Assembly (NCBI GenBank): GCA_963664605.1
Contig: OY761536.1
Span: 1,736,001-1,800,000 of the forward strand
Direction: 5' to 3'
From: JAHOYW01 sp963664605
GTDB lineage: Bacteria > Verrucomicrobiota > Lentisphaeria > Victivallales > Victivallaceae
DNA length: 64,000 nt
This document shows, piece by piece, positions 35,655 to 43,287 of the stretch (the stretch's first letter is position 1; every line of letters begins with the position of its first letter). The notes below the pieces were generated by a model. That model searched no databases, was not told the origin of the DNA, and saw only the letters and a list, made by a program, of their open reading frames with translations. The position numbers were made by a program, and so were the translations under genes.

Positions 35655-35936
35655 TTAGACCGCCTCGCCAGTTAAAAGATTCATAACTTCATCCAGATCA
35701 TAACGGATTTTCCGTTTAGTTATCCTTGTAGGATGTAATAATCCTCTTGCGGCATATTTGTGGACGGTTTTAACATGACATTGGAGAATACGGGCGGCAT
35801 CTTTAACCGTTCCCATATTTCGAGACGGTTTATTGATACCTTTGCAAAATCTGATGATTTTCTTTTGATGTTCTTCTGGACACGAAGAATCAGCGCTTAG
35901 AATAGCACTAATTGCCAACATTGTTGCTTCTTTCAT
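35655..35936 (-). CDS. excisionase-like helix-turn-helix protein
   Basis: This 93-residue protein carries a MerR/excisionase-type winged helix-turn-helix at about residues 40-90 (MGTVKDAARILQCHVKTVHK, then AARGLLHPTRITKRKIRY). A GAGG site precedes its start. It is placed between the origin-like repeats and rep, with its stop directly next to the rep start. It probably acts as directionality factor for the integrase or as a regulator of the rep operon. Confidence 0.8.
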   Translation of the reverse strand: MKEATMLAISAILSADSSCPEEHQKKIIRFCKGINKPSRNMGTVKDAARILQCHVKTVHKYAARGLLHPTRITKRKIRYDLDEVMNLLTGEAV

Positions 35937-36004
35937 TTTTCAAACCTCAGTTTAATTAAAAATTATCCGATAAAACGGCCTTATATTTTTAATAAAACAA
36001 GATT

Positions 36005-36106
36005 TGTAAGGCGTTGCAATATATAAAGATAAGAAACAATGGTGACACTTTGAAAGTAATCAAAAAAAATGGTGACACATTGAAAGTGTCACCACAGGTA
36101 AGGCGT
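36005..36106. repeat. iteron-like direct and inverted repeats upstream of xis-rep
   Basis: AATGGTGACAC-TTGAAAGT occurs at 36038-36057 and 36068-36087, exactly 30 bp apart with one mismatch. The second copy continues into an inverted half, making GGTGACAC-7 bp-GTGTCACC (36071-36093). GTAAGGCGT flanks them at 36006-36014 and 36098-36106. Spacing by about three helical turns suggests a protein-binding array, either for Rep at an origin or for the HTH protein. Confidence 0.7.
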
Positions 36107-36121
36107 ATAAAAACAAAAAAA

Positions 36122-36196
36122 TATCCACATTTAACGCCATGACTCCGACGAGTTATGGGATGCGACCCATTCTCATCATTGCGTTAAATGTGGATA
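36122..36196. other. large cruciform-capable palindrome, candidate rolling-circle origin
   Basis: TATCCACATTTAACGC (36122-36137) and its exact reverse complement (36181-36196) form a 16-bp stem. The 43-base loop holds two smaller hairpins: ACTC-CGAC-GAGT (36142-36153) and ATGGG-ATGCGA-CCCAT (36155-36170). The structure sits between the unknown gene and the iteron-like repeats, 25 bp from the latter. It resembles a double- or single-strand origin more than a terminator because there is no T-run. Confidence 0.65.
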
Positions 36197-36207
36197 ACTA
36201 TTAAATT

Positions 36208-37062
36208 CTATTGTAAGGCTTTATTATCTTTTTTTCTATCCTCTTTGGCTCTACATACCGCACGCTTGATTGTTGCAGTTGCTTGCTCTATTTTCTTATC
36301 TAAGTCCTTTTTTAATCGCAAACCTTCAGCATGGCTAATAATATCCATAGAGTTTTTATATCGCTCTATATCTTTTGCTAATTTTACTTTTGCAAAATGC
36401 CTATAAACTGCATTATTTGATGGATATTTTTTTCGAATTTTAAGAAATTCATCAAGAAGCTTTCCTCTCTCTTCTCGTTGCTTATGCTTCGCCTTCCTGC
36501 GTTCAATTTCCGGCTTAAAAGTTGCTCCTAAGAATGCTTCGAAATATTCGGTGTTTTTTTCAAAGTTCTTAATGTTCTCCTCTAGCTGAAAATGAGTATA
36601 TTTATCAGCAAAATCTTCCCATTCATCTAAAATGTCGCGCATTTCTTTAATTATTGGCATTGCTTGCTTGGGCATTGTATCGAAAAAGTTATTCTCTTTG
36701 TACATATCGAACATTAACGACATGCTAACGGCAAAACTATTTCTTGAAATATCACCTTTATTGCATAAAAAGCCATTTTCTTTATTATATGTGACCCTGC
36801 CATCTCGATTATCAATAACAACACATCGCTTTGTATTAGTTGTAACTTTTCCAAGATTAATACGGGACTTGTTTGCAAGAATAACATTATATGTATCCTC
36901 GGGAAAGCTTCCTATAGAATCAAGAGCAAGGGTGTTATTCAAAACAAAAATGAAATCTCTAACTAAATTATTGTTTGCAGATGCTAGAATTTCTTTAACT
37001 TCTTTAGCCAAGTCATATAGCCTAAGAATCTTTTTAGCAAGTTTTCGATTATACCCCTTCAT
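36208..37062 (-). CDS. unknown helical protein of the integrated element
   Basis: This 284-residue protein is not recognised. The start at 37062 (MKGYNRKLAKKILRLYDLAK) follows GGTGG and is preferred over an upstream ATG at 37074. It is Lys-rich and mostly helical. A central part reads VVIDNRDGRVTYNKENGF; the C-terminal 80 residues are strongly charged (RRKAKHKQREERGK and later KKDLDKKIEQATATIKRA). It lies between the integrase gene and the origin-like region, so it may be an element maintenance or regulatory protein. Confidence 0.6.
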   Translation of the reverse strand: MKGYNRKLAKKILRLYDLAKEVKEILASANNNLVRDFIFVLNNTLALDSIGSFPEDTYNVILANKSRINLGKVTTNTKRCVVIDNRDGRVTYNKENGFLCNKGDISRNSFAVSMSLMFDMYKENNFFDTMPKQAMPIIKEMRDILDEWEDFADKYTHFQLEENIKNFEKNTEYFEAFLGATFKPEIERRKAKHKQREERGKLLDEFLKIRKKYPSNNAVYRHFAKVKLAKDIERYKNSMDIISHAEGLRLKKDLDKKIEQATATIKRAVCRAKEDRKKDNKALQ

Positions 37063-37085
37063 AATAAATACCACCTATAAAAAAA

Positions 37086-38399
37086 TCAACTATCTAAACG
37101 CAATAATAATGGCTTAATATGTTTCTTACCTTGTAACCATGTAAATAAATTTTCAAGCTCTTTTTCTGAAAGATTATCAATAATATCTTTAATTACTTCG
37201 CGTTTTGAGCGTTGGTTGACTGTATGAGTTATTTGTGGAAGGCTTGCAACCGCTTTTTCCGTTGCTTCTCGTGAAATATGAGTATAATGTTTTGTCATGG
37301 CTGGTGATCCATGCCCAACAATAGACTGAACGACCGCAAGAGGTACGCCAGAGTTTGCACAAAACGAAACGAATGTATGCCGGAAACTATGCATGGAATA
37401 TTGACTGGCTTTAAATTTACGCCTTGAGTTTACATTTCCCGTGGCAGTTTCAAGGCCTATAAATTGAAATACTTTAATGCTGTCTTTTGATATGCCGGAC
37501 GGATTTGTTTTATAGCGTGCAGCAACGTCAGGAATAACGTATTCATCCCTTTGCCATTCCAAAGCCGTCATAAGAGCTTCTCTTAATTGCGGGTGCATGG
37601 GGATTGAAACTCCACGATTAGTTTTACGCCTCGTCTTTTCTGGAATATATGAAATAGTGTTGTTGTCAAAATTTACACTTTCCCAACGCATAAGGCATGC
37701 GTCTTGCCCTCTTGAACCAGTCCAGCAACAAATATTAAACATAACCATCATTTGCTTTTTATGTAATAAATGTAATTGGGGGTCATTGAAAGCATTGAAT
37801 ATCAAAATCACTTGTTCTTTTGAAAACTCTTTTCTGGATTCTGACTCTTCGATTTTTTTACTTATTTTTTCAAATGGGTTAATATCTAATGCGGCACTAT
37901 CATGAATAATATTGAAAATTAATTTTAACGGCTGTAAATAAGCATTGTATGTTCTTGCGGATATTTTACCGCTCCATAGTTCATTGCAATATTCTCCGGC
38001 AATCGTAGAATCAATTTGTACAGCTCTGGATATTTCAGGATGTGTTCTTTTTAGCCACCTGACAAATTTATATATGACCCTTTCATAACCCTTTAAAGTG
38101 TTTTCCCCGCTGTCCGGTCTATTTGGCTGTTTCAGATATTCATCCCAAATCTTGTTTATCAATAATCCAGATTGACGGCGCAATTTTTTAGCTTCTGCAA
38201 CATGGACGGCTACTTGCTCTTTTGTGTCCGCTTGAAGAACTGGGAGTAAATCTTTGGCTTTTGTCTCTGCATCATTACGGTTTGCTGTTTTTAATGATAC
38301 TTTATTCTTTCGTCCATTTATGGTATATTCCAGATAATAATACTTACCACGCTTGTATATTGTGCCTGCTCCTTTACTGCGTCTTTTGCTGTATGCCAT
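37086..38399 (-). CDS. int: tyrosine-type site-specific integrase
   Basis: This 437-residue recombinase starts at 38399 (MAYSKRRSKGAGTIYKRGKY) with GGGAG upstream. An AP2-like arm-binding domain (residues about 5-50) and a SAM-like core-binding domain (about 85-190) precede the catalytic domain. Catalytic residues are visible: Arg in WTGSRGQDACLMRW, His and Arg in MHSFRHTFVSF, His in SIVGHGSPAMTKHYTH, and the Tyr in that last motif. It is adjacent to attR and is presumably responsible for insertion into tRNA-Pro. Confidence 0.95.
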   Translation of the reverse strand: MAYSKRRSKGAGTIYKRGKYYYLEYTINGRKNKVSLKTANRNDAETKAKDLLPVLQADTKEQVAVHVAEAKKLRRQSGLLINKIWDEYLKQPNRPDSGENTLKGYERVIYKFVRWLKRTHPEISRAVQIDSTIAGEYCNELWSGKISARTYNAYLQPLKLIFNIIHDSAALDINPFEKISKKIEESESRKEFSKEQVILIFNAFNDPQLHLLHKKQMMVMFNICCWTGSRGQDACLMRWESVNFDNNTISYIPEKTRRKTNRGVSIPMHPQLREALMTALEWQRDEYVIPDVAARYKTNPSGISKDSIKVFQFIGLETATGNVNSRRKFKASQYSMHSFRHTFVSFCANSGVPLAVVQSIVGHGSPAMTKHYTHISREATEKAVASLPQITHTVNQRSKREVIKDIIDNLSEKELENLFTWLQGKKHIKPLLLRLDS

Positions 38400-38512
38400 G
38401 ATATAGACTCCCAATAATTACTTAAAATTACCATTGTTCTATAATAATAGCATAGTTTTGAATAAAGACCACCAATAAACTACCAAAAAGCATGAAATAA
38501 GTATAAAATATC

Positions 38513-38577
38513 TTGACTTGGGGTCAAAAGGTCGGAAGCTCGAATCTTCTCATTCCGACCATTTTTTTGCCTTTATT
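38513..38577. repeat. right attachment site (attR)
   Basis: This 65-bp copy of the tRNA-Pro 3' half and downstream tail differs from attL by G-to-T in the anticodon loop, T-to-C in the T-loop, C-to-T in the acceptor arm and one fewer T in the tail. The 5' half of a tRNA is absent, so it is not a second tRNA gene. Confidence 0.88.
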
Positions 38578-38728
38578 ATCAGGAGCTTGCAGCTTAAATT
38601 TCGCTTGCATCAATTTCTGTCATTTAGTGTTTTTTTATGTCTTTTACGACTCTATTTTGTATCAATTTTGTATCAATCGCTTTGAGGGTAATGTTCCTGC
38701 ACAAGTTAAAACAGAACGTTTCCAAGCG

Positions 38729-40399
38729 CTACTCCTTATGGATTGCTTGGATAATTCCAAAAATATCTTTAAATGCGTCTAGTTTAAAATTATTATATCC
38801 AGGCCTTCCGTTATAAACATAGTCAGCAAAAACAGCTTTTGAATGTACCACAGCTGCGCCTCGCTCATCAAAAATTTGATCACACTTATCATCATATATT
38901 TTTTTATCAAACTCATCTGCCTGAATTTCACGGCAGGTGCGATATTCTACATAGTCTTTTTTGCTTGTGAGATTGCCTTTGACAATCTTTTCTATTTCAT
39001 TTGAGAAAAAAAGTCTTTTGCCTGTTTCATTATCAATACGTTTTATTTCTTCGTCAGAATAATAAAACTCTATTGAAATATTATTATGCTTTTCTCTATG
39101 AGCAGGAACAGGCAGGCAAAAAGAAAAAACGTTGTTTCCCCACGACTTATACTGTTTTCCTGAAGGTGCTCCCAGTTGTTTTATGATGTCTTTGTCATCA
39201 TAATCAGCAACAAAAATAGTTTTCCTTTTTTGATTAATCTTTGCATACTCTTTGCACATACGGACAAGAGATGGACCTCCCATGTCTTCATTAGATTCAT
39301 GAAAATCAAGTCTTAATTCTAAAAAATATCCTCTATTATGGAAATCGTCAAATGCATTTTTTATATGCTTCCAATCAGTTTTCCCTTCGGTGATTATCAG
39401 AGGAACCGATGCTTTTGACTCTTCTCGTAGCTTTGCAATATCTTCATCCGTAAACGGAAGTCTATTTTTATATTTAGAAAATATTTCTCCCAACCTTAAT
39501 GCTGCGGCAGCATATGAATTCCAAATATTGTATGACTCTTTTTCCCAATCTATTTCTGGATTCATAAATCGGTTAGAAAATAATCTATCTTGAATAATAG
39601 CAGCATAATCAAGAATAAACATCGCATTAGCAATATATTCTGGCCAGTCATCAGATATTTTTTGGTATATCTCACGCAAAGTTTCACTATTGCCTTTTTT
39701 ATCAGGCAAAGTGGCTGAAAACCAAAAGTCACAGAAAAATCCTTTTGTATCCCACATAGAATCCAATTCAGCAGAACAAATCCCTTCAGCTTTTAAATAT
39801 TTTTCTGTCAAAAGTATAGTTGTAAAAATGATTGAATCAATATTTTCCTCAAGTGTAGAAAATTTCATATTTGATTCCAAGCACAATTTTGCCATTTCTC
39901 TTCTATAAGACTTCAACAAATAATTTAGAACGAATGTAGATTTCATAGCTGTAATTGATTTTTGCAAGAATTCTTCTGATGTATCTGGATACACGTTCGA
40001 AACTTCTTGACAAGCTTTTTCAATAACAGTTGCATACTCTATGTATTCGGGAGTTTTTTGTTTTAGATGTCCCTCAAAAAAGAGTGTTCCTAGTCTTGAT
40101 ATTTCAGACTCATTGTTAACCTCATATGCTTTGAGAAATTTATCAATAAATTTTGTTGCTTTCCTAAATTCCAAATCTTCTGGAGCAATCTCACTTGGTA
40201 AGCATGATTTACGAAAATAACGATAATAATTTGCAGTAGTTCCATCTAAACGAGTATTAAACCATTCTGCTTTCGCAGAATTATCAAAAGAATTATCTCC
40301 GATTACAATACGTTCAACAACACATTTACTTGCAAGTGATTTTGCTAGCATTGAAAGAAAGTCTTTGATGTTATCTTCGTCAGTTATTTCTTTTGACAT
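38729..40399 (-). CDS. TOPRIM-domain protein of unknown family
   Basis: This 556-residue protein has no recognisable family in its first 320 residues, which are helical. A TOPRIM-like domain follows: LIITEGKTDWKHIKNAF holds the conserved Glu (E338), and TIFVADYDDKD holds the DxD pair (D399 and D401). TOPRIM domains occur in OLD-family nucleases, primases and several phage-defence proteins; here no ATPase is fused. It lies outside attR on the same strand as the element genes and next to an ATPase gene. A defence role is inference. The C-terminal 150 residues (FYYSDEEIKRIDNETGKRLF) are also unrecognised. Confidence 0.65.
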   Translation of the reverse strand: MSKEITDEDNIKDFLSMLAKSLASKCVVERIVIGDNSFDNSAKAEWFNTRLDGTTANYYRYFRKSCLPSEIAPEDLEFRKATKFIDKFLKAYEVNNESEISRLGTLFFEGHLKQKTPEYIEYATVIEKACQEVSNVYPDTSEEFLQKSITAMKSTFVLNYLLKSYRREMAKLCLESNMKFSTLEENIDSIIFTTILLTEKYLKAEGICSAELDSMWDTKGFFCDFWFSATLPDKKGNSETLREIYQKISDDWPEYIANAMFILDYAAIIQDRLFSNRFMNPEIDWEKESYNIWNSYAAAALRLGEIFSKYKNRLPFTDEDIAKLREESKASVPLIITEGKTDWKHIKNAFDDFHNRGYFLELRLDFHESNEDMGGPSLVRMCKEYAKINQKRKTIFVADYDDKDIIKQLGAPSGKQYKSWGNNVFSFCLPVPAHREKHNNISIEFYYSDEEIKRIDNETGKRLFFSNEIEKIVKGNLTSKKDYVEYRTCREIQADEFDKKIYDDKCDQIFDERGAAVVHSKAVFADYVYNGRPGYNNFKLDAFKDIFGIIQAIHKE

Positions 40400-40461
40400 T
40401 TTAAAGTCTCACATATAGTTTTCATATTAGTGATAAAAGTATTGTGTTGTTGCATTTTCGT

Positions 40462-41685
40462 TTACAGGAATGGTGCAGGGATTGCTGAACAATTTTCAGC
40501 TACCAAAATATTTTCCGGACTTAAACTAATTAAAGCTCCATGCCCGATGGGAACTTTGAACTTTTCCAGTACCCGGAAATTTGCGACATCACTTTTCTTT
40601 AGTGTTGCTGATTTCTTGAATTCAACTGGATGCAATACTCCGTTATTTTCAATTAAAAGGTCTATTTCGCGTTTTTCTTTATCCCGATAGTAGAAAAATG
40701 GAGCCTGACGGCCCGAATGCAGATAACTTTTTAAAAGTTCGGAGATACACCATGTTTCAAAAAATTCTCCGCTCATAGCTCCTGCGTTAAGCACCTCAGG
40801 GGTATTCCAGTTGGTTAAGAACGCAGCCAGTCCGGTATCGATAAAATAGAGCTTCGGAGTGCTGATCATACGTTTATTAAGATTCTTATAGAAAGGATAA
40901 AGCAAGTACACCAGGCCGGAGGTTACCAGCACGCTCATCCAGTTTTTTGCTGTGGGTTGCGATATATCGGCATCTCTGGCGAGACTTGCATAATTAAGAA
41001 GTTGCCCGGTACGCGCGGCGGCAGCTTTTATGAACGAGTGAAATTTACCAAGGTCGGCAACCTGGGTCAAATCCCGGACGTCACGTTCAATATAGGTATT
41101 GATATACGAATCAAAAAAGATACTCCAGTCAGAGTCGTCACGAGTTATAATTCCCGGGAAAGAGCCTCGCCAAATCTTCTTATAAAATTCAGGAGCTCCA
41201 GCCATATCCATACCGTCGTGCGTAAAAGTATCAGGTAAAAACGGCTGGTTTTCATGCCCCACAAGTTCGCGATTGGACAGTCCCAAAAGATTAAATACGG
41301 CAATACGTCCGGCAAGAGATTCCGTTACGTCTTTCATCATATGAAATTGTTGAGAGCCAGTCAACCAGAACATCCCATTGCAGTCAGATTTTCCACTGAA
41401 TCTGGCTTCATCAATCATGACTTTTATATATGGTAAAAGCTCCGGCGCATATTGAATTTCATCAATTATTACAGGCGGAGGAAAGTTACTTAGAAAAAGC
41501 TGTGGATCGTTTTTTGCCATTTGCCGATAGTCAAGACTATCAAGAGAAACATATTTTCTCTCCGGTTCAGATATATGACGTAAAAATGTAGTTTTACCAA
41601 CCTGCCTGGCTCCTGTAAGAACCACAGCGGAAAATGATGAACTTGCTTTCATAAAAGCGTTTTTTAAATTTCGATTGAGAAACAT
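40462..41685 (-). CDS. AAA ATPase with DUF4143 domain
   Basis: This 407-residue protein starts at 41685 (MFLNRNLKNAF) with AAGGAA upstream. Walker A is LTGARQVGKTTFL and Walker B is PPVIIDEIQYAPELLPYIK; the sensor-like WLTGSQQFHMMK follows. The C-terminal DUF4143 domain includes YINTYIERDVRDLTQVADL and a PD-(D/E)xK-like end (FFYYRDKEKREIDLLIENNG, then PVEFKKS). Such stand-alone ATPases are widespread; their role is unresolved, with nuclease or toxin-associated functions proposed. It is 62 bp upstream of the TOPRIM gene. Confidence 0.88.
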   Translation of the reverse strand: MFLNRNLKNAFMKASSSFSAVVLTGARQVGKTTFLRHISEPERKYVSLDSLDYRQMAKNDPQLFLSNFPPPVIIDEIQYAPELLPYIKVMIDEARFSGKSDCNGMFWLTGSQQFHMMKDVTESLAGRIAVFNLLGLSNRELVGHENQPFLPDTFTHDGMDMAGAPEFYKKIWRGSFPGIITRDDSDWSIFFDSYINTYIERDVRDLTQVADLGKFHSFIKAAAARTGQLLNYASLARDADISQPTAKNWMSVLVTSGLVYLLYPFYKNLNKRMISTPKLYFIDTGLAAFLTNWNTPEVLNAGAMSGEFFETWCISELLKSYLHSGRQAPFFYYRDKEKREIDLLIENNGVLHPVEFKKSATLKKSDVANFRVLEKFKVPIGHGALISLSPENILVAENCSAIPAPFL

Positions 41686-41929
41686 AATTAAATTCCTTCT
41701 TGACCAATTCAAAATATAACTTTAGATTAGTCGTATTTTGTCAGAAAGTCAAGAGAGTTAACAAAAAAACAGAAAAGTTTTATCATTCTAAAGGTCATCT
41801 GGCATTGTGAAATGCCGTTGACAGCGTCCCGCTGAATGTCAAACAAATTCATACATAATATTATTATATTCTAATATAATACTCAAGATGTTCATGAACT
41901 GTAAATAATGATATTTTGCAAACACGAAT

Positions 41930-42007
41930 TTTTTAAAACTACTCTTTATAATGTTGCATTATATAATCTTGAATCCGTTTACGTTTTTTTTCGTATTAAA
42001 TTTTCAT
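41930..42007 (-). repeat. displaced copy of the tail of the Rep-coupled small gene
   Basis: This 78-bp stretch is nearly identical to 34101-34179, the 3' end of the 91-residue gene inside the element, differing by a handful of substitutions and small indels in T-runs. On the minus strand it would encode the IRK-KRKRIQDYIMQHYKE-like tail. No start is present. The rest of 41713-42102 has no gene; a small GGCATT/AATGCC hairpin is the only other structure seen. Confidence 0.8.
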
Positions 42008-42036
42008 GGCAATATGAAAGGGTAGGGGCATTAACA

Positions 42037-42148
42037 AGTTATAGGATTAAATCTGCGGTTACCTGTAAAACATTTAATTTGCTATTATTTATGATTGAAC
42101 AGTTGACATTTTTATGTAAATAATATATAATATAAGTTATAGGATAAC
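42037..42148. promoter_or_regulatory. candidate operator pair of the GntR-LacI regulator
   Basis: AAGTTATAGGAT occurs at 42037-42048 and again at 42134-42145, 97 bp apart. The second copy is part of a perfect palindrome GTTAT-AGG-ATAAC (42136-42148) just downstream of the -10 hexamer, an ideal repression position. The pair could support looping by a dimeric regulator encoded immediately downstream. Confidence 0.55.
42103..42131 (+). promoter_or_regulatory. consensus sigma-70-type promoter of the second carbohydrate cassette
   Basis: TTGACA (42103-42108) and TATAAT (42126-42131) both match the consensus fully, with the optimal 17-bp spacer. They lie 41 bp upstream of the regulator start codon. 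Confidence 0.85.
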
Positions 42149-42171
42149 CACACAACTTAAAGACGTGATAT

Positions 42172-43254
42172 ATGATTACTGCAAAATCAAAAAGCGACCA
42201 GGTAAGAGAGATTATCTTAAGCCGGCTGAAAAAGGGGAAATATAAACCGGGTGACCAGATAGAGTCAGATAATGTTTTTTCGCGGAAACTTGGAATAAGT
42301 AAAAATACTGTACGGGAAGCTATTTCCACACTTGTCAATGATGGCTATATTAAACGAATTCAAGGAAAAGGCTCTTTTATCAGCAAACCTCAAGCCAAGA
42401 AGCAGAAAGTTAAAATAATTACTGCAGTTTGCTGTTCTGACAAATGGCATGATCCTTCACAGGATGTGTCCTGGTTTAATACTCAATTTATTCTGGAAGG
42501 CTTTTCCAAGGCAATGAACAATCAGGATTATTTACTGAATATTTTGTACATGCATCCTGATAATCAAAATCTTGATGATGGTATAGAAATGATGTTAAAC
42601 AACAATTCCGATGCTTTTATTTTTCCAAGCCTTGGAGGTTATGCTCCTTATATTTCCCGGTTAACAGAGCTGGGCAAACCGTGTGTTGTCAGGACGCTTA
42701 AGCCATATTTTGATAGCCATTGCGTATATGGATTAATGGATGATGTCTTTTATACGGCAAGTAAACACCTCATCGAAAGTGGTAGAAAAAAAATAGTTTT
42801 TTTAACAAACAGCAGCCATTTCAGTAAAAATAAACTTAGCGGTATTCTTCGCGCAATGAAAGAATATGATATTGATCCTGATAGCCTTGTACAGATATCT
42901 ATTGAGAGCGGATTTGAACTTGACGGTTATCGCATGGTGGCAAAATATCTTCAGAAGAACAAAGATATTGATGCAATTATGTCTGTGACAGACTGTCTTG
43001 CCTTTGGCGCTTTCGCGGCAATAAAAGATAATGGTTTACGGATACCTGGCGATATTGCCATCATTGGCTCAGACGATCTTCCCGAGTGTAAGAAAATGAA
43101 TCCTCCAATGGCATCTATAAGTTCTGATTTTCATAAAATGGGTGAACTGATGTTTGCCATAATAGATAAAGCATTCATTAATCCAGGTATGGAATTAATT
43201 TGTCAGTCAGTCGGACATACTTTTATTCCAAGAGAATCTTGTATAGTATGTTGA
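42172..43254 (+). CDS. GntR-LacI hybrid transcriptional regulator
   Basis: This 360-residue protein has a GntR winged helix at about residues 1-70 (SDQVREIILSRLKKGKYKPG, then LGISKNTVREAISTLVNDGY and GKGSFI). It is joined to a LacI/periplasmic-binding-type ligand domain (about 80-355), which ends in GDIAIIGSDDLPE and TFIPRES. This AraR-like architecture senses a sugar and controls catabolic genes. A perfect promoter and candidate operators lie directly upstream, suggesting autoregulation. A pseudopilin follows after 33 bp, as in the other two cassettes of the window. Confidence 0.92.
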   Translation: MITAKSKSDQVREIILSRLKKGKYKPGDQIESDNVFSRKLGISKNTVREAISTLVNDGYIKRIQGKGSFISKPQAKKQKVKIITAVCCSDKWHDPSQDVSWFNTQFILEGFSKAMNNQDYLLNILYMHPDNQNLDDGIEMMLNNNSDAFIFPSLGGYAPYISRLTELGKPCVVRTLKPYFDSHCVYGLMDDVFYTASKHLIESGRKKIVFLTNSSHFSKNKLSGILRAMKEYDIDPDSLVQISIESGFELDGYRMVAKYLQKNKDIDAIMSVTDCLAFGAFAAIKDNGLRIPGDIAIIGSDDLPECKKMNPPMASISSDFHKMGELMFAIIDKAFINPGMELICQSVGHTFIPRESCIVC

Positions 43255-43287
43255 TAACATAAATTAAACCAGGTAAGGAATAAGCAA

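Larger units (their letters stand above)
30541..38577. mobile_element. tRNA-Pro-integrated element with HUH Rep, tyrosine integrase and restriction-modification-like cargo
   Basis: The bounds are direct repeats of the tRNA 3' end (attL 30541-30606, attR 38513-38577). Inside, all genes run on the minus strand: integrase next to attR, an unknown protein, an excisionase-like HTH protein, rolling-circle Rep, a coupled small protein, an adenine methyltransferase, a DUF262-HNH nuclease and a membrane protein next to attL. Candidate integrase arm sites AGACCACCAGTAAT (30706-30719) and AGACCACCAATAAA (38466-38479) lie inside both ends. The presence of Rep and origin-like repeats suggests it can excise and replicate as a rolling-circle plasmid. 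No relaxase or coupling protein other than Rep is seen. Confidence 0.88.

Noticed and set aside
38513..38577. Apparent second tRNA-Pro
   Set aside because: Only the 3' half is present, with substitutions in the T-loop, acceptor arm and anticodon loop; it is the attR repeat.
30590..42010. CRISPR array or cas genes in the accessory region
   Set aside because: No regularly spaced repeats of CRISPR type and no Cas-like protein were found; the only arrays are the two-copy iteron-like repeats.
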